5,097 bases of DNA, from assembly GCA_963532875.1 (NCBI GenBank), contig CAUSLO010000041.1, forward strand, positions 1 to 5,097. The letters are read 5' to 3'. The translations under genes and the position numbers were made by a program. This DNA is from CAUTUX01 sp963532875 (GTDB lineage Bacteria; Bacillota; Clostridia; Christensenellales; CAG-917). Positions within the stretch are counted from its first letter, which is position 1, and the number at the start of each line of letters is the position of its first letter. Under the pieces are notes generated by a model. That model ran no database searches. It was not told the DNA's origin and saw only the letters and a program-made list of their open reading frames with translations. Shown piece after piece: positions 1 through 5,097 of the stretch.

Positions 1-12
1 GTTTACTGACTA

Positions 13-93
13 TTTAGGGGGTTCGTGAGCCTGCAAGTGTCAAAGATGAGATTATGAGAAAAATTTAATATGTTTATTAAGTCAATACCCCGA
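13..93 (+). repeat. Repeat copy A, probable mobile-element end remnant
   Basis: It aligns with copy B at 324-399 over its whole length. Both begin TTTAG followed by a G run and GTT, share a GTG and a CT-CAA block, then the exact 15-mer TGTCAAAGATGAGAT (38-52 here). They continue with a similar GA-AAAATT-AATAT stretch and finish at ATACCCC (85-91 here). The G run near the start and the ACCCC at the end are complementary, so the unit is bordered by short inverted repeats. This looks like the end of an insertion sequence or a MITE-like unit, but no transposase is present and the family is not identified. Confidence 0.6.
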
Positions 94-176
94 CTTTAGG
101 ATTTAACACCACAACATTTCAATAAAAACACAAAAAAATTAAAAGTTATTAACTATGTTAATAAAAAATTTGCACC

Positions 177-187
177 CATCTTTGACA
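177..187 (-). repeat. Short inverted copy C of the repeat core
   Basis: The plus strand reads CATCTTTGACA, the exact reverse complement of the first 11 bases of the core shared by copies A and B. Allowing one mismatch the match extends to 13 bases (TGTCAAAGATGGG against TGTCAAAGATGAG). The flanks are not convincingly alignable. With A or with B it forms terminal-inverted-repeat-like pairs, spanning 38-187 (150 bp, cores inward as TGTC...GACA) or 177-361 (185 bp, opposite order). Confidence 0.45.
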
Positions 188-304
188 AAAATATGAACTT
201 AAACATCTACAATTTTAATCAATTAAATCGTTTAAAAGGAAATACATTGATTAGGTGATTTTGAAAATATACAACATAAACTTTTAGCGAAATTTGATCA
301 AAAA

Positions 305-344
305 AGTGCCTTGTTCCCCTAGGTTTTTAGTGGGGTTGTGCACT
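305..344. other. Imperfect hairpin at the edge of repeat copy B
   Basis: An outer 5-bp stem (AGTGC 305-309 with GCACT 340-344) encloses an inner stem in which CCCCTA (316-321) pairs with TAG-T-GGG(G) (328-335) around one bulged T. The two stems are separated by an unpaired internal loop. No T tract follows on the plus strand, so it is a poor terminator. It may be a structural part of the repeat element. Confidence 0.35.
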
Positions 345-399
345 CTCAACTGTCAAAGATGAGATGAAAAATTAATATCTTGCTATTTCTATACCCCTA
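324..399 (+). repeat. Repeat copy B, probable mobile-element end remnant
   Basis: Second, better defined copy of the unit at 13-93, in the same orientation. It holds TTTAGTGGGGTTGTG, the core TGTCAAAGATGAGAT at 351-365, GAAAAATTAATAT and ATACCCCTA at the end. The TTAG(T)GGGGT at its start and the ATACCCCTAA at its end are near inverted repeats. Copies A and B differ by several small indels, so this is not a recent duplication. Confidence 0.6.
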
Positions 400-501
400 A
401 TGTATTCTGTTCTTTCCGAATGGTACGGATTAAATAATTGCAAAATCCTTATCTGTTAAAAACATCTACTTCTCGCATTCCCACTTCTGTTGCTTTAGTT
501 T

Positions 502-996
502 TTAAATTAGATTGTTGATATCATTGTCGTCAGCGTTGCTACTGCTATCTGAAGTCCTAACATGGCTAACCTCATCTGTTCCATTGTCTTCATTTTTAAT
601 AAGTTCTTTCTGCTCTACTGAAGTTCTTAGCAAGCCGAGAATTCCTGGCACACTGAGAAATACGCCTATGATTAATAAGGTGTATGTGGCTTTATTCCTA
701 TTTGAGCATGAACTGTACTTGACTAGAATTGCTACATGTAAACTGAAGGCGATAATCCACAGAACAACCACCGCCACTATAGGTGCAAGATAAAAAGCCA
801 TATGTGTGTTCTGTGATATTTTACCTTTTATAGACATTACATTTCTTATCATAAATACAACCAAGGGAATATACATTACTCTAAGCAAGGCTGTTGATCC
901 TGCACTTTTTTGTAACTTCATCCTTGTCTTCTTTATGGTTCGCCTATCTTGTGTCATTTTCGTACTCATTTTGTTTCTGTTGATTTTCAATAACAT
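502..996 (-). CDS. Hypothetical small membrane protein
   Basis: A 164-residue protein that I do not recognise. The first 35 residues are strongly basic (many Lys and Arg). Hydrophobic segments follow at about 36-50 (short), 66-93 and 104-123, so two or three membrane spans are likely. The last 40 residues are hydrophilic, rich in Ser, Asp, Asn and Glu. There is no signal peptidase or lipobox motif. The ATG at 996 has only a weak purine-rich site (AGATGG) in front. Met10 (ATG at 969) is an alternative, and TATAAT at 995-1000 on this strand could be a -10 box favouring that later start. Arginine codons AGG and CGA appear here, whereas the transketolase genes use mainly CGT and AGA, which fits low expression or a different origin. 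It is transcribed divergently from the transketolase operon. It is the longest frame here and its hydropathy is protein-like, but coding status is not certain. Confidence 0.55.
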   Translation of the reverse strand: MLLKINRNKMSTKMTQDRRTIKKTRMKLQKSAGSTALLRVMYIPLVVFMIRNVMSIKGKISQNTHMAFYLAPIVAVVVLWIIAFSLHVAILVKYSSCSNRNKATYTLLIIGVFLSVPGILGLLRTSVEQKELIKNEDNGTDEVSHVRTSDSSSNADDNDINNLI

Positions 997-1106
997 TATA
1001 TCCCATCTTCATGTATTTTCAGCGAAAGGATGATTGAGATTCGTGTTTCCAATTGTATCTGCGTTGACAAATCACATAATAAGCCCCTTTCCTGGTTTTT
1101 TTGGTA

Positions 1107-1135
1107 TTGATTACACTTATTGAGTGATTTACAAT
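1107..1135 (+). promoter_or_regulatory. Probable sigma-A promoter of the transketolase operon
   Basis: The -35 TTGATT (1107-1112) is separated by exactly 17 bases from the -10 TACAAT (1130-1135, five of six consensus matches). Transcription would start near 1142, leaving a leader of about 26 bases that holds the Shine-Dalgarno site. The -35 lies inside the 9-mer TATTGATTA (1105-1113), which recurs at 1141-1149 around the expected start; a partial TATTGA lies at 1118-1123. No catabolite-repression (cre) palindrome was seen. Confidence 0.55.
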
Positions 1136-1167
1136 ATTTATATTGATTAAGGGAAGGAGGGCAAATT

Positions 1168-1998
1168 ATGCCAAACAATTTATCGGTTCAAGAATTAAAA
1201 GAAAAAGCCAAAGAGTTGCGTATCAACATAATTGAAACAACTTTTGGGGCTGGATCTGGACATGTTGGCGGTTCATTATCTGCAGCAGATATGTTAACCG
1301 CTTTGTATTTTAAATACTTAAATGTTGATCCAAAAAAACCTGACATGAAAGAAAGAGATCGTTTCTTACTTTCAAAAGGACATTGTGCTTTAGGATATGT
1401 TCCTACTCTAGCAATGCGTGGATTCGTTCCAATGGCTTCTTTGAAGACATTTAATAAGTATGAGTCAGCATATGGTATGCATCCAGATTCAAAAAAGATT
1501 GTGGGATGTGATGCTTCAACTGGATCACTAGGTCATGGAATGCCAATGGCTGTTGGTATGGCTTTAGGATTAAAGTATCAAGGCATCAACGCTAAGGTCG
1601 TATGTATGACTGGAGACGGAGAACTTGGAGAAGGTTCAAACTGGGAAGCATTTATGGCCGGTGCACACTACAAATTAGAAAATCTTATTTGTATTATTGA
1701 CAGAAATAAAATGATGATTGACGGACCTACTGAAGAAGTTATGGCGTTGAATCCACTTGACGCAAAACTTAAAGCATTCAACTGGCACGTAATTGTATGT
1801 AACGGAAATGACATGGCTGAGGTCGACAAGGCTCTTGCGGAAGCATGGTCTCATAAGGGCTCACCTGTATGTATTATTTCAAATACTGAAAAAGGTTTTG
1901 GAGTTAAAGAATTCCAAGGCAAAGTTCAATGGCACTATGGTGCAATTAATTCAGATTTGAAAAAACAAGCAATCGCCGATATTAAGGCAATGAATTAA
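1168..1998 (+). CDS. Transketolase, N-terminal (thiamine diphosphate-binding) subunit
   Basis: A 276-residue protein matching the first domain of transketolase, which many bacteria encode as a separate gene. With the next gene it should form a cytoplasmic enzyme that moves two-carbon ketol units between sugar phosphates. Visible landmarks: GSGHVGGSLSAADML at 29-43 with active-site His32, SKGH at 69-72, TGSLGHG at 118-124, and the thiamine diphosphate/Mg motif GDGELGEGSNWEA at 149-161 (Asp150). The second Mg ligand is Asn180 in DRNKMMIDG, about 30 residues on, as the family expects. His256 lies in the C-terminal QWHYG stretch, where transketolases usually have WHG. Length is normal for a split N-subunit. 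The ATG at 1168 follows AAGGAGG (1154-1160) with 7 bases between, so the start is firm. The partner starts 13 bases downstream. This is certainly a split transketolase-type subunit; the exact sugar substrates are inferred. Confidence 0.95.
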   Translation: MPNNLSVQELKEKAKELRINIIETTFGAGSGHVGGSLSAADMLTALYFKYLNVDPKKPDMKERDRFLLSKGHCALGYVPTLAMRGFVPMASLKTFNKYESAYGMHPDSKKIVGCDASTGSLGHGMPMAVGMALGLKYQGINAKVVCMTGDGELGEGSNWEAFMAGAHYKLENLICIIDRNKMMIDGPTEEVMALNPLDAKLKAFNWHVIVCNGNDMAEVDKALAEAWSHKGSPVCIISNTEKGFGVKEFQGKVQWHYGAINSDLKKQAIADIKAMN

Positions 1999-2011
1999 GG
2001 GGGAAAGAAAA

Positions 2012-3019
2012 ATGGCAGAAGGAACTTCATGGTCAGTTTATGATGCAAACAAAATGGCATCAAGAGAAATTTATGGTCGTGTTCTTGCAGAACTAAGTGA
2101 AAAAGACCCACGTATAGTTGGTGTTACTGCTGACTTGGCTAAGTCTACAAATATTGCATTCTTGGGAGAAAAATTCCCAGATAGATTATTTAACGTTGGT
2201 ATCGCTGAACAGAACTTGTTTGGTGTTGCTGCTGGTCTAGCAAAAACTGGTTTGATACCATTTGCATCAACGTTTGCTATCTTTGCTTGTCTACGTGGCG
2301 GCGAACAAATTAGAACAGACTGTGCTTATCAAAATTTACCAGTTAAGGTTATAGCGACTCACGGTGGTCTTTCATTTGGTACGGCAGGGACTACTCACCA
2401 CTGTATTGAGGACTTGGCAGTTATGCGTGCTATTCCAAACATGACTGTTGTTATCCCAGCAGATGGTTTTGAAACAGCAAAGGCTGTTCGTGCTTGTGTT
2501 GATATTCCTGGACCTTTCTATATGAGAGTTGGTCGTGGATTTGAACCACCTATGCATGATAATGAGAATTTCGATTTCAAGATTGGTAAGGCAATGGAAT
2601 TACACGAAGGATCAGATTTAACTATCATCGTTTGTGGCACTCCTACTCTTCAAGCACTTGAAGCAGCAAAAGAATTAAAACATGATGGCATTACTGTTCG
2701 TGTTCTTAACATGCATACAATTAAGCCTATTGATAAAGAAGCAATTATGAAAGCTGTTTTAGATACAAGAAGAATTCTAACTATCGAAGAACATAATATT
2801 CAAGGCGGTCTTGGTGACGCTGTTGCTTCGGTTATTGCAGAATCAGGAAAGGGTTGTGCATTCACAAAACTTGGTATTCCTGACGAATTTAGCGTTATCG
2901 GATACCCAGAAGATTTATATGCAAGATATAAACTAGACTCTTCTGGAATTATTGAAACTGTTAGAGAATTGCTAGGCAAAGAAATTGAAGCTGACGAAGA
3001 TTGGTCAGATGAAGATTAA
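2012..3019 (+). CDS. Transketolase, C-terminal (pyrimidine-binding) subunit
   Basis: A 335-residue partner carrying the pyrimidine-binding and C-terminal domains. Catalytic Glu66 lies in GIAEQN and activates the thiamine ring. FASTFAIF at 84-91 supplies the aromatic residues around it. By hand alignment with E. coli TktA, the phosphate-binding Arg358 and Ser385 correspond to Arg18 and Ser45, His461 to His117, His473 to His129 and Arg520 to Arg175. The usual GEDGPTHQ is here GTAGTTHH (123-130), so the conserved Asp469 is replaced by Ala125. That aspartate contacts the substrate hydroxyl in classical enzymes, so substrate range may differ; split relatives acting on other sugar phosphates (apulose phosphate, sulfofructose) are known. 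The protein ends in an acidic tail (KEIEADEDWSDED, 323-335). The start follows AAGGGGG (1997-2003), which overlaps the stop codon of the previous gene, with 8 bases of spacing. Family assignment is secure; substrate is not. Confidence 0.93.
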   Translation: MAEGTSWSVYDANKMASREIYGRVLAELSEKDPRIVGVTADLAKSTNIAFLGEKFPDRLFNVGIAEQNLFGVAAGLAKTGLIPFASTFAIFACLRGGEQIRTDCAYQNLPVKVIATHGGLSFGTAGTTHHCIEDLAVMRAIPNMTVVIPADGFETAKAVRACVDIPGPFYMRVGRGFEPPMHDNENFDFKIGKAMELHEGSDLTIIVCGTPTLQALEAAKELKHDGITVRVLNMHTIKPIDKEAIMKAVLDTRRILTIEEHNIQGGLGDAVASVIAESGKGCAFTKLGIPDEFSVIGYPEDLYARYKLDSSGIIETVRELLGKEIEADEDWSDED

Positions 3020-3039
3020 TCTATCGAAGGAGTTATAAT

Positions 3040-3960
3040 ATGAAGGCTAGTGATATTGATGTTATGACTGCTAAGTTGTTCTTTCGTGCAGCATTCCCTG
3101 CAATGAAAGTTCCTTTGACTGAGTCAGCCAAACACATAAAGAAATTTGAAAAGATAAATACCGTTGTTTCGTTTAAAGCGGATGATGATGCAAATCCAGT
3201 ATCATGTTATATCGTTTTCTTAGATGAATCAGTTGCACAAAAAACTGCTTTGAAAAAACGTTTCAAAGTATATCAAGGAGATTATCCAGGCTATATTGAA
3301 ATGGAAGATGGATCCCAACTAAATAGTTTAGAAGTCATTAATATGCACTTTAAAAGCATCAAGGCTCTACTTGGTGTCTTTAAAGGAGCGAAGTCTTCAG
3401 ACGCAATGGGGATTTTACCTTGCATATTTAAGAACATGTCGAAGAAATCATTCTTCCCATTCCTTGGATTAATGATGGAATTAACTAAGACTGGTCCAAA
3501 ATTCAACCCATCGGCAAAAGATCCATTAAACCAATATTTAAAGGTTAAGATGTCCTTATACCTAATTACAACTGCTCTATCAAGTGCAAATAAATTAGGA
3601 TGGGAGCCAATGAATAAATGGACTGAAAGACAGTCTGACAGAATCTATCAATTCCATGTTGGTGCTACGTTGGATAAGAATGGCAAGGAAATATATCCTG
3701 AAATTGGAGCGTATTTGAGAGTTAAGGCTGGAAATACAAAAGCAGGTCGTGGTGTATATGAAAGAAAGCGTCCATTCGTTTTATTTGATTTCATAAACCC
3801 AGATGGATGTCTTGCTCTATTAACCGGCAAATATGAGTTTGTTGAATGTGTTGCTAGAAAATATGTTGCTATTATCGGATCTGGTGATAGTTATGCTCCA
3901 CAATTCAATGAAATCATGGCACAGTGCCAAGCACTATTAGTTCCGGCACCTAAGAAATAA
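3040..3960 (+). CDS. Protein of unknown function, possible SCP2-like C-terminal domain
   Basis: A 306-residue protein, probably cytoplasmic: no signal peptide and no clear membrane helix. I do not recognise the family with confidence. Residues about 203-300 run as strands, then PFVLFDF (245-251), then a CLALLTGKYEF helix (257-267), a strand VAIIGSG and a final helix. This recalls sterol-carrier (SCP2) domains, in which a xVxFxF strand is followed by an LLTGK helix, a strand with KGD-like turns and a last helix. That is a pattern resemblance only. The N-terminal part (40-115) may be a second alpha/beta unit, with YIEMEDGSQLN at 85-95 before a helix. A middle segment (120-190) is rich in Phe, Met and Leu and may bind a hydrophobic ligand. 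The start has AAGGAG (3027-3032) 7 bases upstream, and the gene lies 20 bases after the transketolase subunit, so cotranscription is likely. Being last before the terminator ties it to the transketolase in expression, not necessarily in function. Confidence 0.85.
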   Translation: MKASDIDVMTAKLFFRAAFPAMKVPLTESAKHIKKFEKINTVVSFKADDDANPVSCYIVFLDESVAQKTALKKRFKVYQGDYPGYIEMEDGSQLNSLEVINMHFKSIKALLGVFKGAKSSDAMGILPCIFKNMSKKSFFPFLGLMMELTKTGPKFNPSAKDPLNQYLKVKMSLYLITTALSSANKLGWEPMNKWTERQSDRIYQFHVGATLDKNGKEIYPEIGAYLRVKAGNTKAGRGVYERKRPFVLFDFINPDGCLALLTGKYEFVECVARKYVAIIGSGDSYAPQFNEIMAQCQALLVPAPKK

Positions 3961-3971
3961 AAACTAAAAGT

Positions 3972-3996
3972 AGGGGGAGTTTTCCCCCTTTCTTTT
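3972..3996. terminator. Rho-independent terminator, probably bidirectional
   Basis: The stem AGGGGGA (3972-3978) pairs perfectly with TCCCCCT (3983-3989) around a GTTT loop. It is followed on the plus strand by TTTCTTTT, starting 11 bases after the stop of the third operon gene. On the minus strand the same hairpin is followed by TACTTTTAGTTTTTA, so it can also stop the convergent peroxiredoxin transcript, whose stop codon is at 4040. Confidence 0.85.
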
Positions 3997-4039
3997 ATTA
4001 ATTGATTTTCAATTTTGAACTAAATTTTTGGAAAGATTT

Positions 4040-4753
4040 TTATTTTGATTTTGTCTTTTTAAAGCACAAGAACCAATCTTGGCAGTACATGCCTTCTGGG
4101 TTATTCTCACGCTTTCTTGCAACTTCAACTGTTGATGCTGGTGGAACAATTACATCCTCGCCTGGCTTCCAATCTGCTGGTGTTGCACACTCTTCCTTAT
4201 CACTTGTTTGTAACGCAATAACGATTCTGATTAATTCGTCAAAGTTTCTTCCTGTCGAACTTGGGTAATATAGAATTGCACGAATGATTCCATTTGGATC
4301 AATAACGAATACTGCACGGATTGCATTTGTTGTTGATACATTTGGATGAACCATATTGTATAAACTTGCTACATCTTGCTTGATATCTGCAATTACAGGG
4401 AATGTAATGACTTGATCCTTAATTTCCTTGTAATGATATTTCTTTATGCTGTTTATCCATGCGATATGTGAATGTATTGAGTCAATTGATAGGCCTACTA
4501 ATTCAGTATTCAATTTCTTAAATTCTGCATATCTGCTTTGGAATGTCATAAACTCTGTTGTACATACTGGTGTAAAATCTGCAGGGTGTGAAAAGAATAC
4601 TACCCACTTACCAGCATAGTCATTTGGGAAACAAATCTTGCCGTTTGTAGTGATTGCTTCAAAATATGGTGCTTTTTCACCAATCATTGGCAAAGATGCC
4701 TTTTGTTCTGATACAGTTTCAACAATTTCTTCTGTCTTAACTTCTTTTTTCAT
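4040..4753 (-). CDS. Peroxiredoxin, Prx6-type
   Basis: A 237-residue thiol peroxidase that reduces hydrogen peroxide and organic peroxides in the cytoplasm. The peroxidatic Cys64 sits in HPADFTPVCTTEF (56-68), with Thr61 as its usual partner. The conserved Arg146 is in NAIRAVFVIDP, and YYPSSTGRNFDELIR (162-176) is the Prx6 signature after it. The C-terminal arm has TPADWKPGEDVIVPP (191-205) and ends MYCQDWFLCFKK. Cys189, Cys224 and Cys230 are therefore candidate resolving cysteines, as in archaeal and clostridial Prx6-like enzymes. The first 20 residues are a charged extension before the core. I place the start at the ATG at 4753: GGAGG (4759-4763) lies 5 bases ahead of it. A GTG at 4765 would add MEDN but overlaps that ribosome binding site. 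The gene is convergent with the transketolase operon and alone on its transcript in this window. Confidence 0.95.
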   Translation of the reverse strand: MKKEVKTEEIVETVSEQKASLPMIGEKAPYFEAITTNGKICFPNDYAGKWVVFFSHPADFTPVCTTEFMTFQSRYAEFKKLNTELVGLSIDSIHSHIAWINSIKKYHYKEIKDQVITFPVIADIKQDVASLYNMVHPNVSTTNAIRAVFVIDPNGIIRAILYYPSSTGRNFDELIRIVIALQTSDKEECATPADWKPGEDVIVPPASTVEVARKRENNPEGMYCQDWFLCFKKTKSK

Positions 4754-4851
4754 ATTATCCTCCACGTTTTTTAAAATCTACATTCAGTTTAACCTAAATC
4801 GCATAAAGTTAGCAAGGTTTAACTCATTAATTTTTTCATTACTTGGTTGTT

Positions 4852-4866
4852 TTATAATTAATAGTA
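4852..4866 (-). promoter_or_regulatory. PerR-box-like operator overlapping the peroxiredoxin -10
   Basis: The plus strand reads TTATAATTAATAGTA. Against the PerR consensus TTATAATNATTATAA, 11 of 14 defined positions match and the first half-site is perfect. It overlaps the proposed -10 and the expected transcription start, where a repressor would act. PerR controls peroxidases in many Firmicutes, so the location makes sense. In AT-rich DNA such a match can be accidental and no PerR gene is in the window. Confidence 0.35.
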
Positions 4867-4889
4867 GTTCTAGTCCGATATCTTGCCAA
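4861..4889 (-). promoter_or_regulatory. Probable peroxiredoxin promoter
   Basis: Read on the minus strand, -35 TTGGCA (4884-4889, five of six matches) is followed after exactly 17 bases by -10 TACTAT (4861-4866, four of six). Transcription would begin near 4854 and leave a leader of about 100 bases before the ATG at 4753. A weaker alternative closer to the gene is TTGCTA, 18-base spacer, TAAACT. Confidence 0.45.
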
Positions 4890-5097
4890 TTGCTCCCACT
4901 TCATATATGCTTGTTTTTTTCTAATTTGGTCTTTCTTAAACTTGCAGTTACTCATTATTTGCATCGTTGTTTACTTAATTTCTATCAAAAACTTTCTCGT
5001 TCTTGTTCTCGTCAAAAAACAAATTCTACATATTATATTTCTTTAATTAATTTCTAATTTATTTCCCTATACAAATTGAGAAAATCGTTAATTTTTA
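4890..5097. other. AT-rich stretch upstream of the peroxiredoxin promoter, no gene seen
   Basis: Together with the peroxiredoxin leader this makes about 340 bases without a supported gene. Open frames on both strands lack ribosome binding sites and have low-complexity or antisense-like composition. The only local pattern is a pyrimidine-rich run at about 4993-5012 in which TTCTCGT appears twice. The edge of the window may cut off the upstream part of a neighbouring gene's control region. Confidence 0.5.

Larger units (their letters stand above)
1..501. other. Gene-free AT-rich region carrying repeat-element remnants
   Basis: No reading frame here has both a convincing length and a ribosome binding site. 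The stretch is very AT-rich between about 60 and 300. It contains two direct repeat copies, one short inverted copy of the repeat core, an imperfect hairpin at 305-344 and a perfect 8-bp-arm palindrome at 146-164 (TTATTAAC, spacer TAT, GTTAATAA). In sequence this AT-rich such a palindrome can arise by chance. The 10-mer AAACATCTAC occurs at 201-210 and again at 460-469. My reading is a graveyard of small mobile-element ends downstream of the minus-strand membrane gene. No Rho-independent terminator for that gene is evident. Confidence 0.6.

Noticed and set aside
146..164. Perfect palindrome TTATTAAC-TAT-GTTAATAA as an operator
   Set aside because: No gene starts nearby, and an 8-bp AT-only-rich arm is common by chance in this stretch; recorded only within the gene-free region.
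251..322. Short open frame ending FDQKSALFP just before the hairpin, as a possible transposase tail
   Set aside because: Only 23 codons are open after an upstream TGA and there is no recognisable transposase motif or upstream continuation.
512..1033. Two hydrophobic plus-strand frames (512-793 and 806-1033)
   Set aside because: They lie opposite the longer continuous membrane-protein frame, have no ribosome binding sites and are best explained as antisense of hydrophobic codons.
1064..1069. Perfect TTGACA as the operon -35
   Set aside because: No acceptable -10 lies 15-19 bases downstream (the sequence there is CCCCTTTCC); the TTGATT/TACAAT pair fits better.
996..1178. Minus-strand 60-residue frame over the operon promoter
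   Set aside because: It covers the promoter, the Shine-Dalgarno site and the first codons of the transketolase gene, and has no protein-like features.
4839..4964. Minus-strand 41-residue basic peptide frame upstream of the peroxiredoxin
   Set aside because: No Shine-Dalgarno site, and it overlaps the proposed promoter and PerR-like site; Lys/Arg richness follows from A-rich sequence.
4638..5057. Plus-strand 139-residue frame at the right end
   Set aside because: Its first part is antisense to the peroxiredoxin, the rest is low-complexity Phe/Leu/Ser, and there is no ribosome binding site.

Overview
The window is AT-rich, with strong Shine-Dalgarno sites (GGAGG, AAGGAG), TAA stops on all five genes called, tryptophan encoded by TGG and compact operon spacing. 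This suggests a low-GC Gram-positive (Firmicutes/Bacilli or Clostridia-like) bacterium using the ordinary bacterial code. I cannot name the species.

Layout. Bases 1-501 hold no gene I can support. They carry two diverged direct copies of a roughly 75-80 bp repeat (13-93 and 324-399) sharing the exact core TGTCAAAGATGAGAT, plus a shorter inverted copy of that core at 177-187. They look like worn ends of a small mobile element. Bases 502-996 (minus) encode an orphan small membrane protein. Bases 1168-3960 (plus) form a three-gene operon with 13- and 20-base gaps: the N-terminal and C-terminal halves of a split transketolase, then a 306-residue protein of unknown function whose C-terminal part looks faintly like an SCP2-type lipid-binding domain. 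A good sigma-A type promoter precedes the operon. A GC-rich hairpin with a T tract at 3972-3996 ends it and probably also stops the convergent gene. Bases 4040-4753 (minus) encode a Prx6-type peroxiredoxin with a clear active-site motif. Its putative promoter at 4861-4889 overlaps a sequence resembling a PerR box. Bases 4890-5097 are AT-rich and show no gene.

Function. The two transketolase subunits should assemble into one thiamine-diphosphate enzyme of the non-oxidative pentose phosphate pathway or a related sugar pathway. The usual active-site aspartate (Asp469 in E. coli TktA) appears to be alanine, so substrate preference deserves a check. The peroxiredoxin is a separate, convergent peroxide-defence unit. 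I see no phage, CRISPR or defence system. The points most worth a second look are the repeat cluster, the altered transketolase active site, the unknown third operon gene and the possible PerR control of the peroxiredoxin.
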